A stretch of 64,000 bases of DNA from Synechococcus sp. WH 8016 (GTDB taxonomy: Bacteria > Cyanobacteriota > Cyanobacteriia > PCC-6307 > Cyanobiaceae), in assembly GCF_000230675.1 (NCBI RefSeq), contig NZ_AGIK01000006.1, forward strand, positions 62,001 through 126,000. The letters run 5' to 3'. This document shows positions 57,843 to 64,000 of the stretch, one piece after another. How positions within the stretch are numbered: the stretch's first letter is position 1; each line of letters starts with the position of its first letter. Under the pieces are notes generated by a model. It was given only the letters and a program-made list of their open reading frames with translations, made no database searches and was not told the DNA's origin. Both the position numbers and the translations under genes were made by a program.

Positions 57843-58448
57843 ATGTCATCGTCTGAACTTGACCGGTTTATCCAAGCTGTCGTTGATGATCACGGCATTG
57901 CGACTGGAATTAAGCCTCTTGCTACCCATTATGATCTCGTCGCTTATGCAAACATCAGGGGCTTCTCAATCACATTGGTTGAATGGGGAAGGCATCTTGC
58001 GATGGATTGGCTTAAATCTGCCGATGCAGAATTGGAATTGCTTCAGCTTGCCGATCCTGCCCATTGGAGTTGGGCTTTTAGGCAACTGTCGAGTTGGCGT
58101 CCTTTGTTAATGGAAGGCACCCTTTCTGAGGGGTTGTTGGGAACGGCCAATTTTGCCTCCATCTCTGAGTCCGATGATCAAAATGGGTTTCAGGGAACGG
58201 ATGCTGTTGCTCAGCAAGAAAAGCCCCTCACGGATTCTGAGCGAGATGCGGCCCTGGAATCTTTCATTGAAATGCTTAAAAGTAGGCCTGACTTAAAAGA
58301 TCAAGTGAAGTTTGCACGGGATCAGGATGCAGTGATTGAACTTGCGAACGCACAAGGCTTTCCGGTTGATTCGTTGACATTATTACGTCGTTGGAACAAG
58401 GTATCTGACTTCTCCAAGCCGACTTGGTTTGGTTGGTTTGACGAGTAA
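57843..58448 (+). CDS. Tandem Nif11-like domain protein
   Basis: A 201-aa protein with two Nif11-type segments: LDRFIQAVVDDHGIATGIKP to YANIRGFSITLVEWGRHL (residues 6-50) and LESFIEMLKSRPDLKDQVKF to ANAQGFPVDSLTLLRRW (about 137-185). Each shows the family helix, the D/A-x-A-x-x-x-GF element and the following helix. Nif11 domains are best known as leader peptides of cyanobacterial RiPPs, but here they are fused to a Trp-rich middle and an acidic linker. ATG 57843 is preferred over GTG 57834. The stop is five bases from the convergent cpeR stop. Confidence 0.7.
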   Translation: MSSSELDRFIQAVVDDHGIATGIKPLATHYDLVAYANIRGFSITLVEWGRHLAMDWLKSADAELELLQLADPAHWSWAFRQLSSWRPLLMEGTLSEGLLGTANFASISESDDQNGFQGTDAVAQQEKPLTDSERDAALESFIEMLKSRPDLKDQVKFARDQDAVIELANAQGFPVDSLTLLRRWNKVSDFSKPTWFGWFDE

Positions 58449-58453
58449 TTTAT

Positions 58454-58762
58454 TTAGCTGATTTCTGCATAACGAGTTTGCGATGTTCCGCGCTTTGCCC
58501 AATAGGTCACAATGGCTTCTCCCCCTGGGCGGGGGACTGGAGCATTGGCTCGAAGAATTTTGAATGTTCGGTTTGGTCCCATTGGCCAATTGCCTGCAGC
58601 TGAAACGGAACGAATTCTGCCACCAAGTAATTCAATACAACGCTCAAACTTTTCGAGTTGACTTTGATCAACAGTCTCGAAAATAAAATCTGTTCCAACA
58701 CAAATCAAGTGTTGCGACCGGATCCAAGCTTTTAATTGTTTTTCCGCATCTAGCGCGGACAT
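58454..58762 (-). CDS. cpeR: CpeR, probable phycoerythrin operon activator
   Basis: A 102-aa protein matching CpeR, which is required for green-light expression of phycoerythrin genes in Fremyella. Recognised by LKAWIRSQHLICVGTDFIFETVDQSQLEKFERC, NWPMGPNRTFKILRANAPVPRPG and VTYWAKRGTSQTRYAEIS. It is the last gene of the minus-strand series that includes cpeT and cpeS, as in the freshwater cpeCDESTR order. It starts 30 bases after the cpeT stop. Confidence 0.85.
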   Translation of the reverse strand: MSALDAEKQLKAWIRSQHLICVGTDFIFETVDQSQLEKFERCIELLGGRIRSVSAAGNWPMGPNRTFKILRANAPVPRPGGEAIVTYWAKRGTSQTRYAEIS

Positions 58763-58792
58763 TCAAACCACATGCTTGCTTGATCAACCATC

Positions 58793-59398
58793 TTATCGAA
58801 GCCAGTCGAGGTTTAGAGAGTCGCCAAGGGATGTCACTCGTTTAAATTTTAAGGGTCCGTGTTCGGAGCCCCATTTTTGCGCATGGGTTTCTGGATCAAA
58901 ACCGCGATCACGGCTAACCCAAGTTGTGCTGTCTACATCAACCTCGCTGATCAGATAGGTCAATTGCCCATCGCGCGGGACCAAACACTTGTGGCCTGGC
59001 TCCACTTCTCCCCGATAACATCCAGTTTCGACTTCATGAAAATGCATATCGCATCCACAACGTGGTGTGAGGGACTCCACTTTGAGGCTTCGGAGTAACT
59101 CTGGACGCTGTCCTGAGCCGGCAAGCCTTAGTGCATCAGCAAATCCAAAATTTTCAACAACAAAGATGTCTTGAATTTGCTGGAGTCGATGAATCCCTTG
59201 TCGATAGGGACTCCAGGGATCATGGTCGTAGCTTTGTTCTGAGTAGAAGCCAGGTCCTTTTAAGGTTTCCCATGGTAGGGGCCTGAAATAGATATTAATG
59301 TGAGCGAAGTCTTTTGGGTTGTCCTGAGATTGCTCAAAATTGCTGTAATGTCCAGCCAGTGTTTTGGCAAATCTCAATAATGCTTCTTTAGAGCTCAT
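58793..59398 (-). CDS. cpeT: CpeT, T-type bilin lyase
   Basis: A 201-aa CpeT-family lyase, the second T-type protein here. ALLRFAKTLAGHYSNFEQSQDNPKDFAHINIYFRPL, FYSEQSYDHDPWSPYRQGIHRL, CGCDMHFHEVETGCYRGEVEPGHKCLVPRDG are typical. CpeT is thought to act on the beta chain Cys-165 of phycoerythrin. Between cpeS and cpeR, as in the freshwater operon. Confidence 0.88.
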   Translation of the reverse strand: MSSKEALLRFAKTLAGHYSNFEQSQDNPKDFAHINIYFRPLPWETLKGPGFYSEQSYDHDPWSPYRQGIHRLQQIQDIFVVENFGFADALRLAGSGQRPELLRSLKVESLTPRCGCDMHFHEVETGCYRGEVEPGHKCLVPRDGQLTYLISEVDVDSTTWVSRDRGFDPETHAQKWGSEHGPLKFKRVTSLGDSLNLDWLR

Positions 59399-59413
59399 CG
59401 ATTATTGATGTAG

Positions 59414-59953
59414 TTACTGAATGTTTAAGCGTCTTACTTCTGATGCAAATGAAGTTTGTAGGATTCCCGAGCCTGCGGATGTCCGAAGGACGGAGGACCG
59501 ACAGCGTACGTTTTCTGATACAAACCAAATCCTTTCTTCTGCAATGGATTGCTCATATTGAGTCTTGAGCAGAAAGGTGCCATCTTCGAGAAATTTATAG
59601 TCGGAAACTGCGAATTCAGATTCTGCGTACCCTACGCTTCTGATGATTTTTCCTTCGGTCTCGTTGGTGGCGAGGGGAACGAGGAGGCAAGACCCAGATG
59701 TGACATCGCTGGGATCGTCAGGTTCCCAATCACTTTCTGCTTTCCATTCCATTTGAAATGGGCAGGTTGCGGTTGCCTTGCAATCTAAGTTTGATGATTC
59801 GATTAGTTCTTGAATACTGCTAGAAGAGGGATCAACACTTTTGATCTCTACTTCACTTAGCACGTCTTCAAATTGTTGGAAGGCTAGAGAGTGCCCAGAG
59901 CGCATCGAGCGCCATTTGCCTTCGCTTTGATGGACGAAAGTCTCAATATTCAT
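59414..59953 (-). CDS. cpeS: CpeS, S/U-type bilin lyase
   Basis: A 179-aa lyase of the CpcS/CpeS clan. The N-terminus EGKWRSMRSGHSLAFQQFEDV and the C-terminal AEERIWFVSENVRCRSSVLR match the family signatures GxWxSxRxxH and IERxWFxxxNxR. CpeS attaches phycoerythrobilin at Cys-82 of the beta chain. The start overlaps the stop of the preceding small open frame (59943-60215). Confidence 0.88.
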   Translation of the reverse strand: MNIETFVHQSEGKWRSMRSGHSLAFQQFEDVLSEVEIKSVDPSSSSIQELIESSNLDCKATATCPFQMEWKAESDWEPDDPSDVTSGSCLLVPLATNETEGKIIRSVGYAESEFAVSDYKFLEDGTFLLKTQYEQSIAEERIWFVSENVRCRSSVLRTSAGSGILQTSFASEVRRLNIQ

Positions 59954-60215
59954 TCAGGTGTGCATCAATCGTTGCCGAGGTGGCAGACGGATGAGGTTGA
60001 TTGATATGCACCATATTCACCATGGAGTCAATCATCATTGACATGGCCATAGGAACGCCAGAAACAGAATCATGAAAACTCTCGTTTTGCCCTGATGTTT
60101 TCCTGTTGGAAGTGTTTCTAAAGATTGGCATGTCGTTTGGAGTGATTGAAGGTGCTAACGGCTTTGGCTGGGAAAACGCCAGATTGGGCCCTGTGAACGA
60201 CCAGGGTCCAATCAT
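59943..60215 (-). CDS. Small hypothetical protein coupled to cpeS
   Basis: A 90-aa Met/Ser-rich open frame (MIGPWSFTGPNLAFSQPKPL to a VPMAMSMMIDSMVNMVHINQ stretch) between cpeE and cpeS. It is in the minus-strand operon and its stop overlaps the first codons of cpeS by 11 bases, which favours a translated gene. No domain is recognised, and chance cannot be excluded. Confidence 0.5.
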   Translation of the reverse strand: MIGPWSFTGPNLAFSQPKPLAPSITPNDMPIFRNTSNRKTSGQNESFHDSVSGVPMAMSMMIDSMVNMVHINQPHPSATSATIDAHLNEY

Positions 60216-60255
60216 GACCGATTCGATCTGCTCAATGAGCAAATCTCTCTAAGGG

Positions 60256-60990
60256 TTAAGCATTCGCAATAGAGATGATGCGACCGCGCTGGGCTTGGAT
60301 GCTTCTGATCGTTGTGGACAGGGAGTTGTAGCTGACAACTGATCTTTGGGCTGAACGACGCGCCGTTCCGAGCTGCACACGTGACGTCCAAATGATCGTG
60401 TAGCGACCACCACCGCCAACGGCCTTCCGAGCACCAGCGGCTGTTGGATTGGTGTTCGAAGCAATGCTGCTCAGCAAAATGGATGTTTTGCTGCCATCAA
60501 AGCCTGCATAGCCAGGGTCAATGGCGATGTTGCGTTGGTAAGCAACGGTGGTTTCGCCAACCACTGATTTGGCTGTTCTGGCATAGGGAACCGTGTCGAT
60601 CCCAAAATTCTTGAGATACTCGTCGCTGTAGGTGTAGCTAGCGATCTCAGCTTCAAATCCCTCTGTGGCAAGTCTGTTGACGTGCTCGCTGATCTCAGCC
60701 TGATTGCGCGGAGGACGTCCCATCAGGTGCTTGAAGTTCAGTTCGACAAAGCGATAAGGATTGTTGGGCTCGAGTGTGTAACGCCGATAGGTCTCGGATT
60801 GAGCCAAGGAAGTGATCAGCCCCTGAACGGTGAGATCACCGTTCATGAACAGCGCATCGATGGAAGGACAAACATCCAGCTCCATCAGATAACGGTTGCC
60901 GAACACCTGACGATAAGCGGCTTTGAGAACAACGGAGGCTTGTTCGGTGTCTTGGTTTGCGGCGCAGGTGAGGGTCAGAGGGGCAGTCAT
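60256..60990 (-). CDS. cpeE: Phycoerythrin I rod linker CpeE
   Basis: A 244-aa linker. Residues about 15-150 are a phycobilisome linker domain (ASVVLKAAYRQVFGNRYLMEL, YRFVELNFKHLMGRPPRNQAEISEHV), and residues 190-244 a CpcD-type domain ending STTIRSIQAQRGRIISIANA. CpeE joins phycoerythrin hexamers in the rod. A hairpin with a T-run lies between it and mpeD upstream, so its level may be lower than that of MpeD. Confidence 0.9.
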   Translation of the reverse strand: MTAPLTLTCAANQDTEQASVVLKAAYRQVFGNRYLMELDVCPSIDALFMNGDLTVQGLITSLAQSETYRRYTLEPNNPYRFVELNFKHLMGRPPRNQAEISEHVNRLATEGFEAEIASYTYSDEYLKNFGIDTVPYARTAKSVVGETTVAYQRNIAIDPGYAGFDGSKTSILLSSIASNTNPTAAGARKAVGGGGRYTIIWTSRVQLGTARRSAQRSVVSYNSLSTTIRSIQAQRGRIISIANA

Positions 60991-61003
60991 TGTTGGGGGG
61001 AGG

Positions 61004-61045
61004 GAAAAAAGAAGGCTTCATCACAGACGGGGGTCGGATGAAGCC
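61004..61045 (-). terminator. Terminator-like hairpin between mpeD and cpeE
   Basis: Minus strand: GGCTTCATC, a 14-base loop, GATGAAGCC, then TTCTTTTTTCCC. Nine pairs plus a T-rich tract resemble an intrinsic terminator, but cpeE follows closely with the same orientation. It probably acts as a partial terminator or processing stop within the operon. Confidence 0.65.
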
Positions 61046-61092
61046 AATGTGCGTCGAAGAAGTTGGAAGGGATGGGTGAATCCCTCCTTAGG

Positions 61093-62739
61093 TCACATCA
61101 CCTCGGTGATGGAGACGATCCGACCTCCGCGGCGGTGGATGTACTTCATCTGGCTGGTCATGTCCTTGCCAGACACCAAGTAGCTGGCATTGGGAGTTCT
61201 TTGGCGTCCACCTGCGGGCTGTGCTTGCACAACGATGCGGAACCGTCTCTTGGTGGGATCAGGGGAGCCAGCAATCGCGCTATTGCGGTTGCTGCGGACG
61301 GTTGTTGTGCGCCATCCACTGGGCACCGTCTTGGTGGCGACTGAGGTGACAAGGGAAGAGCTGTTCGCTACGGAGTCACTTGCTGCATAGCCTTCAGAGA
61401 GAGACAGATGGCGGTTGAAGGCCAGCTGGGAGCGTCCCTGCTCAGAGAGGATGCGCATGTAAGGAACGGTGTCCTCACCAAACGTGCTCTGGTATTCGGC
61501 GCTGTCGATGTAGCTATTGATTTCTGCTTCGTATCCTTCGTTTGCAAGGATTTGGATGTGCTCGCTCACCTCTGCTTGTGAGATGGGTGCACGTCCCAAA
61601 ATGTGCTTGAAGTTCAGTTCAACGAAGCGGTAGGGAGCATTCGATTCAAAGAAACGACGAACGTATTCGGAAGACAAACAGATCCCACGAACCAACTCAC
61701 GGGTGCTGTAGTAGCCCTCGGTGAACTTGCTTTCAGCAGCCAAGGCCCTCTCTGACTCCATCAAATGGGGATTGCCCATGACCTGGCGGTAGGCAGAACG
61801 GATCAATGCGTTGATTTGGTCCGCAGTGTCACCAGGGCAGCGTTGGAACACTTCCTGTTCCCGCTGACCAAGACCGAAGCCCACGTAGGCATCGCCACGG
61901 GCTGGCATCGAGTCGCCGCCATCGCTGGACTTGCGCACCTTGGAGGTGAATTTGACACCGGTTCCAGAGCCGCTGCTCTTGGCTCCACGGGAAGCCGAGA
62001 CGGAGCTGGGAAGCTGAATGTATGGAACGGCACCACGTGCGAGTGTGTTGCTCAGCTGACTGCGGGCGCCAACGGCACTGTCGCTGATGGCAAAGCCGCG
62101 CTCAAGAGCCGCGATATTGACAAAGCTGCTTGTGGGGATACCAGCCGCAGACGTGAATGAACGGGTGTAGGGAACAACGTCGTTGCCGAACACTTCAGCG
62201 TATTCAGCTGAATCAACGATGAAATCAATCACCGCATCGTGACCAGCGCTTGCTAGCAAGGTGATGTGCGCTGACATCTCACCTTGAGAAAGAGGAGGGC
62301 GACCAAGCAAATGCTTGATGTTCAGCTCAACTCCGCGCATGGGTGCAACGCCTTGGAAGAAACGCGCGCGATAAAACTCAGTTTTTGCAAGTGCCCGCAC
62401 GAATTCGCGCACGTTCCGCTCGCCATTGCAGAACTGAGCCTCCAATTCTCTCGAGCGCTCATGTTCCATCACATGGGCATTGCCATAAACCTGGCGGTAG
62501 GCGGCATTGATGGCAGCTTCGAGCCCAGCTGCGTCATCGACGGCATAACGCTGCATCGTTCCGCCATGGGGACAATCTTCGTGATTGCGAGGGCCAATCG
62601 CAATTTTCATTGAGGCGCAGGATTGGCGCAGAAACTCAGCGTTGCTCAGGGCTGGCTTGTTTGCTGCATTGCGATTCCTGCTGAATGAGACAGGGTTCGA
62701 ATTGAGGGAGCTGGCTCCGAAACCTTGAGAGGCAGACAT
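61093..62739 (-). CDS. mpeD: Chimeric phycoerythrin II linker MpeD (two linker domains + CpcD)
   Basis: A 548-aa linker, the same length as published for WH8102 MpeD (a fusion of an MpeC paralogue with CpeD). Residues about 60-210 are one linker domain (GVELNIKHLLGRPPLSQGEMSAH), 295-430 a second (RFVELNFKHILGRAPISQAEVSEH), and 495-548 a CpcD domain ending KYIHRRGGRIVSITEVM. N-terminal Cys-41 and Cys-56 (NHEDCPHGG) are candidates for a bound phycourobilin. MpeD joins PE-I to PE-II in the rod. Confidence 0.9.
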   Translation of the reverse strand: MSASQGFGASSLNSNPVSFSRNRNAANKPALSNAEFLRQSCASMKIAIGPRNHEDCPHGGTMQRYAVDDAAGLEAAINAAYRQVYGNAHVMEHERSRELEAQFCNGERNVREFVRALAKTEFYRARFFQGVAPMRGVELNIKHLLGRPPLSQGEMSAHITLLASAGHDAVIDFIVDSAEYAEVFGNDVVPYTRSFTSAAGIPTSSFVNIAALERGFAISDSAVGARSQLSNTLARGAVPYIQLPSSVSASRGAKSSGSGTGVKFTSKVRKSSDGGDSMPARGDAYVGFGLGQREQEVFQRCPGDTADQINALIRSAYRQVMGNPHLMESERALAAESKFTEGYYSTRELVRGICLSSEYVRRFFESNAPYRFVELNFKHILGRAPISQAEVSEHIQILANEGYEAEINSYIDSAEYQSTFGEDTVPYMRILSEQGRSQLAFNRHLSLSEGYAASDSVANSSSLVTSVATKTVPSGWRTTTVRSNRNSAIAGSPDPTKRRFRIVVQAQPAGGRQRTPNASYLVSGKDMTSQMKYIHRRGGRIVSITEVM

Positions 62740-62796
62740 GGGGGGTTGAGGGAGAGGGAAGGGAGAGGTGGTCGCTCAGGGCGACTGGGAAGGGCA

Positions 62797-62823
62797 GATT
62801 GGCGTTGCATGCAAACGCCAATC
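62797..62823 (-). other. Intercistronic stem-loop between cpeC and mpeD
   Basis: GATTGGCGTT (62797-62806) and AACGCCAATC (62814-62823) form a ten-pair stem with a seven-base GCATGCA loop, 12 bases after the cpeC stop. No T-run follows on the minus strand, so RNA protection or processing is more likely than termination. Confidence 0.55.
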
Positions 62824-62834
62824 CAGGATTCGGG

Positions 62835-63719
62835 TTAGTTCGAGGGGGTGATGCTGGCGATCTTCCCGCCTTCGGCATGAATGCGTTTGAACTGCTCAGA
62901 GAGCTTGTCAAAGGGCACGTAATACACGCGATTTGAGCGGGTGTATCGAGAGATGCGGCGCACGTTGTTGGCGCTGTAGCCAGTGACTTCGACCCGATAG
63001 GTCTTGCCTTCGTCGCCAGCACCAACGCCGAGACGTGTTGGCGCATCTTGGAGATTCTTGGAAGGTCGGAAACTCCAGCCCTGGGTCTCGATGGAGGACG
63101 GCGGTACCACCGCGAGAGGACGGTTCTGATAAGCAGCACCACCCAACTTGCTGGTGATTCCTGAGAGGTCGCCTTTCAAGCTGCTGCTGCTGTTGCCACG
63201 CAGAAGCTGGAAGCTCCATGTGAACTCCTGCATGGTGGCGCAGCTTTCGGTCTTCCATCCCCGCTGATAGGGAACAGTCCATTCACCAAAGGTGTTTTGG
63301 TAATCGTCTGAGTCGAGGAAGCTGTCGATATCGGCGCTAAAACCCTTGCTATCCAGGCGTTCGGCGTGAGTGCGCATCTCCTGGAAATCCACAGGCGCAC
63401 GACCAAGAAGATGGCGGAAGGCCAGTTCGATATAGCGATAACGAGGACAGGCATCAAAAAAGCGAGAGCTGTAAAGCTCGCTCTTGGCAACGACGCGAAC
63501 AAACTCGCGAACACTGATTTCGCCAAGTTTGAACTGGGATTCGGCTACGAGCTGACGCTCGCTGTCCATCACGTAGGCATTGCCGAGTACCTGCTTGTAC
63601 ACGGCTGTGATGATTTGCTCCTTTTTGGCGTCTTCATCGCCTGGAATCAGTTCAAGGGGAGCTTCGCTCTCTGCGGAGAAGCGCTCAACGCCGAGTAACG
63701 AAGCGGGACCGAAAGGCAT
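62835..63719 (-). CDS. cpeC: Phycoerythrin I rod linker CpeC
   Basis: A 294-aa linker starting MPFGPASLLGVERFSAESEA. The linker domain (residues about 30-170) has ITAVYKQVLGNAYVMDSERQL, VREFVRVVAKSELYSSRFF and YIELAFRHLLGRAPVDFQEM. A CpcD domain follows (YRVEVTGYSANNVRRISRYT to LSEQFKRIHAEGGKIASITP). The MPFGPAS opening and lack of an N-terminal bilin Cys favour CpeC over MpeC. It heads the linker operon. Confidence 0.88.
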   Translation of the reverse strand: MPFGPASLLGVERFSAESEAPLELIPGDEDAKKEQIITAVYKQVLGNAYVMDSERQLVAESQFKLGEISVREFVRVVAKSELYSSRFFDACPRYRYIELAFRHLLGRAPVDFQEMRTHAERLDSKGFSADIDSFLDSDDYQNTFGEWTVPYQRGWKTESCATMQEFTWSFQLLRGNSSSSLKGDLSGITSKLGGAAYQNRPLAVVPPSSIETQGWSFRPSKNLQDAPTRLGVGAGDEGKTYRVEVTGYSANNVRRISRYTRSNRVYYVPFDKLSEQFKRIHAEGGKIASITPSN

Positions 63720-63749
63720 AGAGCTCGCTGGGTGTTCGCTCTATATGTT

Positions 63750-63768
63750 CTGACAACCCTTTTGTCAG
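63750..63768. other. Small inverted repeat in cpeC leader
   Basis: CTGACA (63750-63755) and TGTCAG (63763-63768) around a seven-base loop, about 30 bases upstream of the cpeC start. It could be an operator half-site pair or a 5' UTR hairpin; nothing proves a function. Confidence 0.35.
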
Positions 63769-63840
63769 CAGGGCGATTCTTTATAAAGCTCAATCAATTG
63801 TGTTGGAGTGTTGCGTGACATGACCATTTTGGCTTTGCGT

Positions 63841-63871
63841 CGGCGGCTGGCCTGATAAGTGGTAGCCGCCG
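63841..63871. other. GC-rich stem-loop upstream of cpeC
   Basis: CGGCGGCT (63841-63848) pairs with AGCCGCCG (63864-63871) around a 15-base loop, 20 bases after the stop of the partial gene to the right. No T-run follows. It may end that gene's transcript inefficiently, or serve as a processing hairpin. Confidence 0.4.
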
Positions 63872-63891
63872 AAACTGTCGCGAAAGCTAGT

Positions 63892-64000
63892 TCAGGACAG
63901 TGATTCAAGCGCTTCACGCGTGTTTTTACGCGTCATTGGGTTCCAGCAGTCCAGCTCGAGATAAGGACGAGCGCGCAAGGCTCCTAATTGCTCTGCTAGG
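63892..64000 (-). CDS. Partial coding sequence, C-terminal 36 residues only
   Basis: On the minus strand a frame enters from the right edge and ends with TGA at 63892-63894. The tail reads LAEQLGALRARPYLELDCWN and then PMTRKNTREALESLS. Composition is protein-like, but the fragment is too short to assign. It is oriented like cpeC, so it is the gene upstream of the linker operon. Confidence 0.55.
   Translation of the reverse strand, partial: LAEQLGALRARPYLELDCWNPMTRKNTREALESLS

Noticed and set aside
62835-63719. Naming this linker MpeC
   Set aside because: The MPFGPAS opening and absence of an N-terminal bilin-binding Cys fit CpeC better; MpeC is chromophorylated near its N-terminus.

Overview
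The window looks like the chromosome of a marine picocyanobacterium, a phycoerythrin-II-containing Synechococcus (subcluster 5.1). The evidence is photosystem and cyanobacterial housekeeping genes (psaD, ndhN, ldpA, hemF, ccb-like, CAAD, DUF1815, DUF2839) together with a phycobilisome rod cluster carrying both phycoerythrin I (cpeBA) and phycoerythrin II (mpeBA). The mpe genes, and an mpeD linker of exactly 548 residues, are known from marine Synechococcus. No mobile element, CRISPR array or rRNA is visible.

Layout. (1) About 0-1 kb: start of a ribosomal protein operon (rplC-rplD, minus strand). (2) About 1.4-43.3 kb: densely packed housekeeping genes. These include ndhN-ldpA, a Ycf45/R3H ATPase, tRNA-Gln, recA, tyrA, a CrtD-like carotenoid enzyme, a JAMM peptidase overlapping a MoeB-rhodanese E1 enzyme, a double CobO, larE, a glutamate decarboxylase, speD, recF, tRNA-Arg, ppc-gshA-trpE-psaD, rodA, mrp, hemF, a cell-wall amidase-like gene, an RNase D-like gene, tRNA-Cys, a voltage-gated K+ channel, purM, rlpA and the panC-cmk fusion. 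(3) About 43.3-64 kb: the phycobilisome rod region, whose right end is cut off by the window.

In the rod region the genes supply every step from pigment to assembled rod. PebA and PebB make phycoerythrobilin. RpcBA (phycocyanin), CpeBA (PE-I) and MpeBA (PE-II) are the pigment proteins. Lyases of all three known clans attach bilins: HEAT-repeat E/F type (RpcE, RpcF, CpeZ, CpeF, CpeY, MpeY-like), S/U type (CpeS, CpeU-like) and T type (CpeT, RpcT-like). CpeC, MpeD and CpeE are rod linkers, and CpeR is the probable activator. The minus-strand order cpeC-mpeD-cpeE-(orf)-cpeS-cpeT-cpeR resembles the freshwater cpeCDESTR operon, with the MpeC/CpeD fusion linker MpeD in place of CpeD. Split rpcE/rpcF genes and an mpeY-like gene suggest a green-light or type-A chromatic acclimating pigment type (inference).

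The most unusual observations are listed as findings. recF and panC-cmk carry an ATT codon exactly where the initiator ATG is expected, and a third gene next to tRNA-Cys has no standard start. A probable unidentified small RNA ends in a strong terminator near 36.27 kb. A perfect 22-bp palindrome lies upstream of cpeB. A pair of unknown genes, one with two Nif11-like domains, converges on cpeR. Family assignments come from recognising sequence patterns by eye; no database search was run.
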